DNA of 64,000 nt from Paramecium octaurelia (lineage: Eukaryota > Ciliophora > Oligohymenophorea > Peniculida > Parameciidae). The notes under the pieces were generated by a model, which ran no database searches, was not told where the DNA came from, and saw nothing but the letters and a program-made list of their open reading frames with translations. Below, piece after piece: positions 1 through 11,208 of this stretch (within the stretch, counting starts at the first letter, position 1; each line of letters opens with the position of its first letter). The position numbers and the translations under genes were made by a program. The DNA lies in assembly GCA_905182995.1 (NCBI GenBank), contig CAJJDP010000047.1, positions 489,172 through 553,171 on the forward strand. Reading direction: 5' to 3'.

Positions 1-584
1 TATCGTTATTACTCGATAAATCAATATGGATTATTGAACTTTGGATACGGAATGCTCTTTTTGTATATTTGGACCACAAGTATGAGTTTGATGTGATTCT
101 AATAGTATTGGGATATTGGGTTCATAGAATTTTCCACTTTAGAATTCTTTATAAGTATGTTCATAGTGTGCACCATTCATTCACAGAACCTACTGCTTTT
201 GGTTATTGTGCAACACATCCACTTGAAGGAATCAGCGAGGTTAACACAGTGTTGCATTTGGCAGAATTGATAATACCCATACATCCTTTGATGACTTTGT
301 TTTTCTTTGAGTACATCACAATAAACGAGATGATGGGACACGATGGAGGGTATTAAACAATAATAAATTATATAGTGAACACGACCATTCCGATCATTAT
401 AGACATCATCTTTATTATGTAGTAAATTATGGCGATACAATAATGGATGAATTCTTTGGAACAGCTTACAATTCAGTAAGAGTGTATTATTTATATATAG
501 AAAAACTACCCAGTGAAGGCTAAATGTACTTATGTAGATAATATAGAGGATAGAACAGAGGCTATTTTTATGAAATATAAATGA
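1..584 (+). CDS. Fatty acid hydroxylase / sterol desaturase family protein (5' partial)
   Basis: The frame is already open at position 3 and ends at TGA 582-584. Two short introns are clear: 350-375 (26 nt) and 476-500 (25 nt), both GTA...TAG; removing them restores one frame. The protein carries the histidine boxes of the membrane di-iron hydroxylase superfamily: HRIFH, then HSVHH, then a late box in EHDHSDHYRHH that spans the first intron. Such enzymes use O2 at a di-iron centre in the ER membrane to hydroxylate or desaturate fatty acyl or sterol substrates. The substrate cannot be told from this fragment. The N-terminal part, including early membrane helices, lies outside the window. Confidence 0.85.
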
Positions 585-614
585 ATGTTTTAATTATATA
601 TATTTTATTATTTA

Positions 615-913
615 ATGGGTTGTTTATAGTCTAGAAATCAGTAACTTATTGAGGAACAAAAGGAGTAAGCAGCTATGAATGAATAAGATAAGAGTATAGA
701 TGATTGATCTATTTGATAGATAACAATTTAGATTTGGTGAGTTGTCCATGTTCAGAAAGTGATAATAGTTAAAACAAGACAACAAATAGAGTGTCTATAG
801 AGGAATGTAGGAATTCTTTTAATCGAAGTATTGATCTGATGCAGGATATCAATAAAAAATTGGAAGCATTTTCAGGAAATGATTCAGATCTATCAGATAG
901 TGAATTATAATGA
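615..913 (+). CDS. Small hypothetical protein with N-terminal MGC acylation motif
   Basis: ATG 615, one 26-nt intron at 694-719 (GTATAG...TAG, containing TGA), stop TGA 911-913, giving 90 aa. The intron is required, since the frame otherwise meets TGA. The N-terminus MGCLQSRNQ is a typical dual-acylation signal (Gly2 myristoylation plus Cys3 palmitoylation), so membrane anchoring is inferred. The rest is acidic and Ser/Asn-rich (ends SDLSDSEL) with no recognised domain. It starts only 30 bp after the upstream stop. Confidence 0.6.
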
Positions 914-948
914 TATTAGTATTTTATAGGGCTTTATACAATCATATA

Positions 949-3900
949 TCATAATTATTACCGTGAATCAACGATTTCCGAATATTTTTTGATGCTCAGA
1001 TTGATATTCGCCAATTATAATGACATCGCACCATCAGAGAATTAATTCAAGGATTCATAAATTGGTTTCACAATAACCTTCAAGAATCCGATCTCATTTT
1101 TGGCATATTGCACTTCATCATCTAAATTCCTGAGGTACGGAGTCTATGCGATACCCACTATATCCTCTAATTAAGACTTTACAAATCATAATATCAGTAA
1201 TTTACCTATGCCTAGAATTCTCTCCTTAATCTTTCACTCCATGTCCTAGCCACTTAATAGGACTTTGCTGCTCCAAAGAAGTCAGCTGCATGAGTCAAGA
1301 ACCCACTTAGAAGAAGCTTGTTGTCTTCAGATTCTAATCATAATATAAGTAATATAAGGTACCAAAGATTTTGGGATCCCCTTAAGATTGAGCAAACTTT
1401 ATCTCGATGTCATTAAGTATCTTAAAATGAAATTGGTTATCTGTTGCCAACACATTATTCACAATATATTTTCTGATCATGATTTTGTCTGTCCTAGGGA
1501 CTGATTCCAAAAAATCACATTGTTCCAAGGCCAACAACTTATAAGTGACTGCTATATGGTGATTTTCCAACACTGATTTGTCATTGTATAATAAGGCCAA
1601 CTTGGTTTAAGTATTTACTTAAAATAGGTTATTTGTTCCAGGATGTCCAACATCATGACATAATCCTGCCAGTGTCATTGCAAATCTCTGTTGATCATTG
1701 AAACAAAACCCAAACTTTGGATGATGAGTAAAAAGGAAACATCCATGCATCACATTAACTCCATGAGTGAAATTGTGAAATGGATTTGCTGTCTTATTAT
1801 ATTTGTATTTCAGAGCAGTTAAAAAATTGATGAACTCTTTATTTTTCAAAGGGTATTATTTGGTGTATTCGAGCATATCAAAGATGTTGTATACAATGAT
1901 GAACTTATTCTTATATAGTTTCTTGTTCAACAGATTGAATTCGTAATCCAATAATCTCTCTTGTAAATTAGGATCTATTGCTATTTTTCGTCCATCTGGA
2001 TTTTTCTTATCTTCTTCCTCGTATTTGGCTAGGAATTAAGATAATTTTTTTGATTTCTTCTTCATTGTGGCTGCACGATATTTCTCTAAGGCTTAATCAT
2101 GATCCTCATTATAAACAATAGCCAGTTTTCTCATATCGTGATCAGGTAAATACATCACCAAAGCTGATGATCTAAAGAACTAGTTTTCCATCATTAATTG
2201 CTTAGATTTAAAAGCCAATGTCGCCTTCTTTAATGTTAATATTATTTTAACTTTGCTTCTGAAGATCTGTAACAACTCATTGAGGGGTCTTATATATATG
2301 TAACTAGTAGAATTACCTTTTCAATTATATGTTAAATAAGTAGACTGAAATTTGTTTGACTTCTTGTTTTCTTCCTCTCTCAACCTTCAATGAAAATTTA
2401 TAGGATCCATCATCAATTTCTAAATGGTCATTTTTAGATTCAATTAATTCTTTAACCTTGGATATCACTACAGGGTTCTTCTCGAAGATCTTGTAAATGG
2501 GATCTCCATAATTGATTTCTCTGGATAGTTTGAATCGAGAACTATGTTTATATCCAAATCATACACAAATTAATCATGATTCCATTAGACAGTCATATAA
2601 TACAAATACAAGTAACTGTTAAAGAATAGACACATAATCATTTCATTATGCTAAGTAACTTATTAGAAGGATTCTAACAAGTTCTTTTTCTATTTCAATT
2701 TTTTACTATATCTTTTGATACTCTTTCTGAAAGTACTCTAAACCTTTTCTTTCAATTATAAAGAAAGATTGCCTTCCAAATCGATAAACACACAATTCCA
2801 TTCACTTTTAAAAGTAAACAATAGATAATTAGTCACCTTTTATTGCTAATAATATTCTTTGTCTATCGGGCTAACCAAATTGTACAAATTAAATTATTTC
2901 ATAATCTAAACCAATATATGAAATATTAGTTTGTATGTAAAAATATTAATTGTTCTCGAGACCAACTGCAGTATTTCCATTCTAATAGTCTATAACTTTT
3001 TTAATCCCACTATTTGATTCCCGTGTTTGATGATTGAAATTATATATTCATAAAGGGAAGTAATCATGAGATACTGCTTAAAATTGTTATTAACTTTTTC
3101 AGTAAAGGACAGGAAAAATATATCATTATTAGATATTATACAATACTAAGGCAGTTTTTCTGTTTTTAATAAACCAAGATAATCTGCTGGAGTTCCTAAT
3201 AGTTATTGATGGGATTGGGAATCAGTGAACTCTTGAATTTCTTGGGCTTCCTTAATTGTAGTGGATTCAAAATTATTTGATAGAATGTGACATTGTTGAT
3301 CTTGCTTAAACTGGAGCAGATTGAACTCTTTGATATAAAATTGCTTGAGAATCAATCGAATGAGATCCTTAATTTCTTATTAATGATGCTGAGCAATAAA
3401 ACACTCCTTATAAATTTCGTTGATATCTTACTGAGATCTAATTTAGATTCAATTTACCTTAATGTCGCGATAAAACTCCTTAATCTTACCCTTGAGTTAT
3501 TTGCATATGCACACGATAGAATCACTAAGCAGGATTATTAAACAACTTACAAGTAGGATTTGACGATGTTTTCATTCCCATTCTGGTTATTTAGCATTTT
3601 AGACAATTCATCAATTAGCTCACTTTACGATAAACCATTCTCGTAATTAACCAGTAACTCCTTTAATTGTGGGTTGTCTTTGGCGGCATGGTCACAAAGT
3701 CGAGAATATTAGTCAGGCGTAATTAAATCTTTGCTTCTGAGTTGTATTAAAAGGAAGGTCAATCGACTAGATTGAGATAAATAGCTCATTTAATCTGATA
3801 ATAATAATTGAATTAGGAAATTGAATTTAAAATAATAATCCTTAATCAAGAGCTTATAGTATAAGCCAATAATTATAATAATAGTGCATATTCAATGTTA

Positions 3901-4847
3901 TACGACAAGAGATTATCTGTTAGAAGTAGTATTGCCTTGAACATCGTTATTTTCTATTATCGATCTCTTAATGAAATCTTTGGCCCATTGAATGTCCTCC
4001 TTCAATTCAATCACTTGCTTCTGATACTTGTAACCCTTCTGTATAAATTCTTTGTACTCTGGATTGAGTTCCTCGAAGATATTCAAAAATTGATACAACA
4101 TGTTCCTTGTCAACTGGTAACTCTTTGTTATTCATAGGATTAAATAGCATACCTTCTGCCAATTCTCAGGTGCCAATATCTTAAATATCCAATTGGTATC
4201 AAAACACTTTGATATGGAACTGACCTTCCCTCCCACCATCAGAATCAACCGACTAACTTGCAATATCAGAGTCACAAACAGAGAGGCTATCTATTGTAAT
4301 ATTTGAATTGCTTCATATACCAAAACTAAGGGGAACACCCAATGTGAAAACTTAGAAAAAATCACCACAGTCAAGGATTAAACGAGAAATGTTACCACAA
4401 AGCAAAACTTAAATACAGAATACAAGATGGGTAAATAAATGAAGCTGTCTAAATCATAGCTTGTATCTTACCTAAATAGAATACGTTCACTCCCAATAAG
4501 GCTGAAATTATACGAGCACTCAAAACAACTGCAAATGCAGCTCCAAAAGCCACCAACTCTAGCAGAGCATATAGGAGATAACTGAATAGCAATAGTGAAT
4601 CATATTTGAAGACTGTATCAAAATAAATGAGGACGAGGTAGAGAGATAAGGCTTTTGTAGTAAAATTAAGGAAGGTCATAAATATTTCTATCTTCTCTAT
4701 TTTATCCAGTTTATCTAAGGTATCATTCAACATAGCTTAAACGTCAACGTATTCCGCCTTATGAATATCATCGTTATGGATATGAATTTGGTTTCCTTCC
4801 CAATCCTTTCCTATTAATAGTTCCTGGTTTTCCTTCTCTTTATTCAT
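949..4847 (-). CDS. Membrane-bound 3',5'-cyclic nucleotide phosphodiesterase
   Basis: The catalytic PDEase_I domain lies near the C-terminus (plus-strand 950-1850): HNFTHGVNVMHG, the metal-binding HDVGHPGTNN, LALLYNDKSVLENHH and the later HAAD, all in expected order. The N-terminal part (4449-4733) is strongly hydrophobic with several membrane segments, so this is a membrane-anchored enzyme hydrolysing cAMP and/or cGMP. Start ATG at 4847 is in frame with that block; stop TGA at 951-949. Intron 1334-1362 (29 nt, TAG end) restores the HAAD frame, and intron 1177-1205 (29 nt) ends in AAG. More introns must exist in the middle, which I did not resolve. Nucleotide specificity cannot be read by eye. 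Confidence 0.85.
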
Positions 4848-4978
4848 ATTAAAATATATAATTAATATTTTTGTTATAATTCTTTTTAATAACCAACAAC
4901 ACCAAGACTCAATACTATCAATTATAAGATAAACTCAAAGGCTAGCTAGATATTATAAAGATCAATATTTTTATCATA

Positions 4979-6195
4979 TCAATAAATATGTTGAATCATA
5001 ATTTGTTATTAGTAGTCAATTTTAAAACCCTTCTTCTTCTTAACAAAGATTATTTGTTTGCTGTACCTCTCCAAATTCTTAGATGGGGATACTGGCTTAT
5101 TTAATCTGTTATTATAAATGGTATTCTTAGAAGTCAATTTGTTATTAATTTAACTCTTAGGGATCTACATCGCTTTATTAAATAACTTCTTATTCAGAAC
5201 TATTTCTTAATTCGTTATTCATTATTTCGTTTAACTATTCGTTCCTTTTACTTTTTAATTTCTATTTCCTGATAAATCTATCTATCTCTAATATTTCTTC
5301 TATTGATTCTTTAATCTCCTATTTTGCCTTTTAAATTTCTGATATACTTTCTTACAGTTCATTCTTTACTATCCTTAATTCCTATTTTGGAAGGCAAAAT
5401 TTAATATGCTCCTCCATCCACTTAATTGAAAATTCCTTTACACATATTGGACAGGTTAATTTTCTTAAAGAGCAATCTTCTTAATGTTTTTAGTACTTGT
5501 GATGGGAATATGTTTTTGAACACCATTTACATTCTTTAGGCTTATATGCACATTGTTGAAACTATTATTTTACAAAATATTGGTTACGTGAGTTCCACTT
5601 TCCATTTTCAAATATATTCCAAAACAATATTGACAAATAATTGATTTATATTCGCATTCTTTTTCGTAGTGCTTTTCTTTGCTATCATACAAAATGGCCT
5701 ATTTACAACCGTTATTCTATTATTAAGGTTGATATAATATTTTACTTAATATTTACAACTTATTTTCAATTTGCTCAACAATTTAAACAATAGTTTTGGT
5801 GCTTTTGCTCCATCCTCTGGTTCATTTGAAATAGATCTACAGCAAGGGCAGCTCTTCAAATGATATTAATTGAACCTAAGCATAATCTATGAAGAATTTA
5901 GATACCATTATGTAAGACATTATTTACAAAATCCTTGACTACAATCCAAACATATTTTTGGATCAATCAATATGTAAGAGCATATGGGACATATTAATTC
6001 GTCTATGAAAACTTTAACTTCTTCAAAATTTAAGATTCTAACTACATCAATATCCTCCTTTAGAGGTGGAGATGATTCTAATTAATTTAAAATCAAGCCA
6101 TCATCCTATTCTAAGATTGAATCTATATTTTGGTTGTTATTTTGAAATAACTCATCATTTGAGGAATCAGAGTACTCGTAAATTTATTCGTCCAT
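4979..6195 (-). CDS. RING finger plus TRAF-type zinc finger E3 ubiquitin ligase
   Basis: ATG at 6195 (MDEQIYEY), stop TGA at 4981-4979, one 29-nt intron at 5717-5745; spliced length 1,188 nt, 395 aa. An acidic N-terminus is followed by a RING finger (CPICSYILIDPKICLDC ... CKQCL ... CPCC) and then spaced Cys/His pairs of TRAF type (CKYQNNGCKQ; HYEKECEYK; CPICVKEF). Proteins of this build act as ubiquitin ligases, the RING recruiting E2 and the TRAF fingers recognising substrate or oligomerising. The C-terminal third is basic, with a KKKKGF stretch. The nearest relative could be a TRAF-like or NRDP1-like ligase. Confidence 0.8.
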
Positions 6196-6496
6196 TTAAA
6201 ATCTCAATAAATCAAAATTGGCTTGCATATTGTAAAATAATTAATATGAATAGTACTTTTTATTATTTATAAATTCAAATTTATTGTTTTACTCTAAAAT
6301 ACTTGTTCTGCATCTGCTTTGATTAGAATATTTTTTGATCGCTTTATATATTAGATTTTGAGTAGATTTAGTTTTGTTTTTAGAGTTTGCGAATTGAATA
6401 ATAAAAATAATTATTGCGATAAAATGAAATACTAATAAAATATTAATGATAATTAATTGCAGTCATTAGAAGATAGGTTATTTGATTGAGTAATAG

Positions 6497-7858
6497 ATGA
6501 TCAAGGAGGTTTGTGATATTTGCAATGATATAGAATGCATTGAATCTCATAAATTTGTCCTAAAGGCTGATTTGATGGATTTCCAATAAAAAGCACTTCC
6601 CTTACTAAAAGAACTATAAATCGTATTATACGATCAATTACCCAATTCAATTGAATAACTCAACTCCAAGATTAACTAAACATATTAAGACTTGATCAAG
6701 AGTTCTCAGAAGAAATAAGTCGAAAATCTGATGATGATATTGCAAAATGAAGAGGAGAAATATTTATTTCAGTTAATAAATTTTTATATTGCTCGAGATC
6801 AAATAAAGTAAATAAAAGAGAAATTATAAGAAGTAGTACATTTTGAATAAACAATCTAAAGATGTATATCGTAATTTAATTAGAATTAAAAAATTACTAA
6901 AGAAGTTTAAACTATTAATTTTGATGATGATCAAGATCTGATTTAAACTACCAATTAAGGATAGACAGACTCATTGTATATAAAATAAGTTGACATTCCA
7001 ATCCTAAATCAAAATCTAGTTGAGAAATCAAATAGTTTTGAGATCCCAACAACATTCAAATTTAAAAGAATGTATAGCATCGCCTGGTTGAATGACAACT
7101 TATTGGGAATTGCAGCTGGAGATTATAACCCATACATAATATTTGATCCCGAGATGTAGATAATCAAATAATAAATATGTTAAGAAAAGAATGGGGTTTA
7201 TGATTCAATTGCAATTGGAAATGATAGAATAGTCTTAGCCTATGTGCATAACATCAAACTATTTTAATGGGTGAACAATCAATACGTGGAGAATAAATTA
7301 TAATTTGAAGAATCCCAAGGAACTCCAAGTAAACTATATTATTGCGCTTAAACTTAATCAATATTTGCTACAAATACATTCTTCTAAGTTATCTCTTAAA
7401 ATTATGTGTATCAATGGAAACTGGACTCTGGTAAATTAATTAAATACCGAATCCAGGGTTCTACATTTGGGCCTATGTGTTTGATCAATTAAAAAAGGTT
7501 ATTTTGTTTCAGTTTATGGGAAATGAAGACTAAAAGTGTAAGACAGAACCTAATATACTTTTGGTAGTATGAATCAAATGTTCCATTAAAAAAAATTGAT
7601 ACATCTTAGCCGCAATATGCTTTGATAGTAAGAATGAACTAATTATTCGGGTTTGGTTCTGAGATCACAGTGTGGAATTTAGAGAATTACCATTTAATTA
7701 AGAAAATCACATATCCAGATAAAAAGCTCAATCCTTGGTGCGTATGCTCAATTGATAAGTCTCTAATTTTAGGTTGTGATGATGGAAGTATTGATTTTTA
7801 TCGATTGTAGCTATCTAAATTGTAAATGAATAGTTTAATAAATGGGATAAAATTATGA
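6497..7858 (+). CDS. WD40-like repeat protein with coiled-coil N-terminus
   Basis: Uninterrupted under the ciliate code from ATG 6497 to TGA 7856-7858, 453 aa, no intron. The N-terminus has a short Cys motif (VCDICNDIECIESHKF) resembling half a B-box, then about 120 residues of charged helix, then beta-propeller-like blades (LAYVHNIKLFQW; VTVWNLENY-type ends; ILGCDDGSIDFYR). WD40 proteins are scaffolds; no specific partner can be named. A decayed, similar-looking sequence follows immediately downstream, perhaps the remnant of a tandem relative. Confidence 0.7.
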
Positions 7859-8640
7859 AAATGAGAGCAAAGACAATGAAAATTAATGTGTAAAAAGATA
7901 AGTGCATAATAGCTGCATTAGATTGCAGCTTCAGTATCCTTTAAATTAAAAAGTGAAATAGTAAATATATGTATATCAAATATCTTATCAACTTGAAAGT
8001 ATATATTCGTTTTCTTCTTGCAATAGTAATCACAATCTTGTACATATTGATATATCCTAAGTAAAGTTGGCGAATTGTTCAGTTACATATTCACAATTTT
8101 ATTCTTGAACAACCAAAAATTTAGTATTTTAAAAACCAATTTATAAAATATTGAATCTAAATTCCTCGCTTAATTTAGTTAATTATTTGGATAAATTGAA
8201 TAGATTTATATTTGTTATAGAATTAGATCTTATAATGACATGTGTTGGATCTATTATCGAATAGTTTATAGGAAGAAATGTATTAAAAATATTCTAACCA
8301 CTTCATTTGTAATGATAAATTTTTAGCAATTTTATTAGATGAAATATAAATCAACGAAGTCGCTATTTTTTTGGACATTGAAAGAGAAGATTAATATAAA
8401 TGGAAAATATAATGATGCAAGATAGATTATCTTAATGAAATAAATTTGGAAATAGAATCGAGCATTTATTTAGCCTCCTTATTAACTTCAATTAAAGCAT
8501 TTAGGCTATAAGGTTCTGATTCTCATGATCGAATTAAACCAGAATATTCATCAATGAAGTTGTAACTATCAATTGGTCGAATGAATATTTGATCAAAATT
8601 TATGCAAATTGATCCATGGATTGGTTAAAAGCATAAGTAA
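7859..8640 (+). pseudogene. Decayed coding remnant, probably WD40-like
   Basis: No continuous frame exists, but convincing protein-like pieces occur in shifting frames on the plus strand: DKCIIAALDCSFSILQIK near 7900, SLNLVNYLDKLNRFIFVIE near 8170, and FLAILLDEIQINEVAIFLD near 8330, with TGA codons and frame changes between them that no GTA...TAG intron repairs. The first piece looks like a WD40 blade. I read this as a gene fossil next to the intact WD40-like gene; a misassembled or error-rich stretch is the alternative. Confidence 0.5.
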
Positions 8641-8682
8641 AATTATTTTTCGACTATATGTAAATTATTTTAATTGCTTATA

Positions 8683-9020
8683 TCAATTGTTTTCTTATAG
8701 AAATCCTGCATCTCTTTTAGGGAAAGAATTACATGAATCAACGTGAATTTCGCTAGAGTTTATAAAAACAAGAAATGTTACAATCCAGTTCTGCAGCTCC
8801 ACACATCATGTAGTTTTTCATCCTATAGACACCAATGTCTTTAGCAACATTATGATTTATGTAATCCTGCACAAACATGTCCATCTGCTCTTCTGCAATC
8901 TTTGTGGCAATCATTATTTTCAATAGATGATCTTACCCATTTTTTATCGTTACTTGTAATGGGTGGAGCCATTGTGGCAGAAACAATTGTCACAATCAAT
9001 AGAACCAATAATAATCTCAT
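8683..9020 (-). CDS. Small secreted Cys-rich protein
   Basis: ATG at 9020, intron 8753-8781 (29 nt, GTAACA...TAG), stop TGA 8685-8683; about 102 aa. The first 17 residues (MRLLLVLLIVTIVSATM) form a clear signal peptide. The mature part has paired and spaced cysteines (NDCHKDCRRA, VCAG, SQCCQRHWC, WSCRTG, DSCNSF), the pattern of a small disulfide-bonded secreted or granule protein. No known family recognised. Without the intron the frame also stays open for a while, so the C-terminus is slightly uncertain; the spliced version keeps an extra Cys. Confidence 0.6.
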
Positions 9021-9196
9021 TTCCGTTTTTATGTTATTTAATTATATTATAAAATATTAAAAAGCCAGATGAGTTTACAAAACACTGTAGTATTCAATAC
9101 TGAATTCTCGAAATGATGTAAGATAAGAATAAATTTTACCATTTTGTCTATTTTTGGCATAATCATTTAAATTATTTTATTTAAACATGAAGATTA

Positions 9197-9583
9197 ATGA
9201 ATCACTGTTGCCATAAAGAAACTCTAAAATAACTGTCTAAAATTTATAGAGATGCAGCCTTGCTTCTTCTTTTTAAAGATAGTAATTAGATAGAATGCAT
9301 TTAAAAATTAGCAGTAGAGACTCTGATGAATAGAAAATACTTAAAATCAAAAGTAGCTTAATAAATTACAAAGCCATATTCTACATATCACTTCATTTAA
9401 TAAATAATTAAACATAAAATATCTATTATGAACATGAAGACTCCAGAAACAATCAAAGCATCTCGATCTAATTGTTCAAATTCCACAATTTTTTATTCTG
9501 CTGCTGAGAAAATAGATTTCCGAAATCCAAAACAAATGCTATTATTTAAGGCCAAATTAGCTCATTAAATCATTAAAAAGTGA
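9197..9583 (+). CDS. Hypothetical protein, 128 aa
   Basis: Open from ATG 9197 (MNHCCHKETLKQ) to TGA 9581-9583 with no intron. The sequence is helical and basic, with an internal IYRDAALLLLFKDSNQ block and a Ser/Thr-rich stretch in the middle. No domain recognised, no signal peptide or membrane helix. The composition looks like real coding sequence rather than intergenic AT-rich DNA, but with only TGA as stop a 128-codon frame is weaker evidence than in the standard code. Confidence 0.5.
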
Positions 9584-10114
9584 GGAATGATAGTCTTGTT
9601 TTATTGTAGATTCTTGGCATATCCACTTCCAATTTTGATCTGATGATATTATGATGATCAGATAAATATATTATATAAAAATAACAATCAACTATTTTCA
9701 TTAAATCTGCTGTGATTTTAATTTTTCGATTGACTATAGAATTGTTGAATTCCTAACAACAACTCCTTACAAAATAATTTAAGAGAAAATCCCAAGATTT
9801 GAATAAATAATTTAAATATACCTTAAATATATAGGCAGTTCGAACAAACTTCATATAAATGGCGAAGATTCTTTCAATTATGAAACACCTAACATGTGAA
9901 TATCTAAAATTGGATGGATAGAATTTGGCTATGGCTTAAGTGAAAATATACAGATAAAAAAGTGATATGTTTATTGAAAAAATTTAAGATTATTGTTACA
10001 GAATTATTAAATTTGTGTTATTATTATATTGTCATTTAATAATCAAATTATTCAAACAATAATCTAATTCGATGTAATAATACATTTATAATTAATATTT
10101 AATTCAAAAATTCA
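9584..10114 (+). other. Intergenic stretch with possible SNF2-helicase fragment
   Basis: Mostly AT-rich with no complete gene. Around 9838-9960 a plus-strand frame reads FIQMAKILSIM ... CEYLKLDGQN, which resembles the start of the helicase C-terminal lobe of SNF2/ISWI ATPases (a hydrophobic strand followed by Y-x-x-LDG). It is short and isolated, so at most it is a relic. Confidence 0.3.
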
Positions 10115-11088
10115 ATGAGTGCTTTGAAGGCAATCGTCACTTTGGACACTGGAGACAAACCTGAATATATTCACATCTATGAGGGAGATGACATCGAGAT
10201 GCTTGCAGAATTCTTTTGTGATAGACACAATATTCAAGAGGATGGCAAATAATTTATAATTGATCACATTAGAGATCAACTAAAATTATAAGAGAAGCAA
10301 ATCAGATAAAAATTTGTGTCATAAACAAATACATTGAAACAATGTTAATCATAAGCAATTATTTAAAAACCAGCATAAGTTAGTAATTAATTTAAACAAC
10401 TAATTTAGAAAAAAATGATTATGAAGCACTTCATAATACAGTTTGGGCTTAGATTTAGAAGAAACCATCAACTGCCTAATTGCATTAGAGAAATACAAGC
10501 AATTTTTTAATTCAAGGTTAGAAATCATCGGGAAATTTGTTATAAAAAAAAAATGAATTGAGGAATGTCAAATGCATAACTGATATCGAATTGAATAAGG
10601 ATTACAAATAGCAACCAAAAAGATCAAGATAAGAACAAATCGACTTGGCTAATAGATTGATATCCTAAAAGAATGTGTCAGAAAAAAGATTGCAAAAGTT
10701 GAGAATCGAATCTAATTCACCTATTGGTCATGATTTTAGACCAAAAGTCACAAAAGATAATATATATAAGAAGGTAAGCAAAAAAATAGATTAAGAAGAT
10801 TATGAATTAGCATAGATGATTGGTATACCTCAGAGAAAAAAGATATTTGAGTTCGCATAACAGAGGATATAATTTAAACAGAATCAAGATATATTAAGGA
10901 TAATATTTAATTAACTTGATAATGATAAGGATGGACAAATCTCCACTGATTTTATAAACTTAGACGTTGACCATTAAATTTTAGAAAAAATCAAACCAGT
11001 TTTGTGTCACATGGAAGCCTAACATCTAATATTAGATTTTGAATCATTTTCAAATTTAATGAACTCTTTTCAAATTTTGATTTATTGA
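10115..11088 (+). CDS. EF-hand-like protein with N-terminal alpha/beta domain, 315 aa
   Basis: ATG 10115, one 26-nt intron at 10383-10408, stop TGA 11086-11088; spliced 948 nt. The N-terminus (MSALKAIVTLDTGDKPEYI, then YEGDDIEMLAEFFCDRHNI) has the look of a small conserved alpha/beta module often seen in ciliate proteins. A long Gln/Lys-rich linker follows. Near residue 260 there is one good EF-hand loop (DNDKDGQISTDF), so calcium binding is likely. Function unknown. Confidence 0.7.
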
Positions 11089-11208
11089 AACTTTATTTCT
11101 AATATAAAATATAAGTCTCTCTTTTTCATAATCTATTAATTCTATCTGATTGCAATAATTAAAAAATTATCAATAACCTTTATAAAATGATAATTTTAAT
11201 AAATAAAC

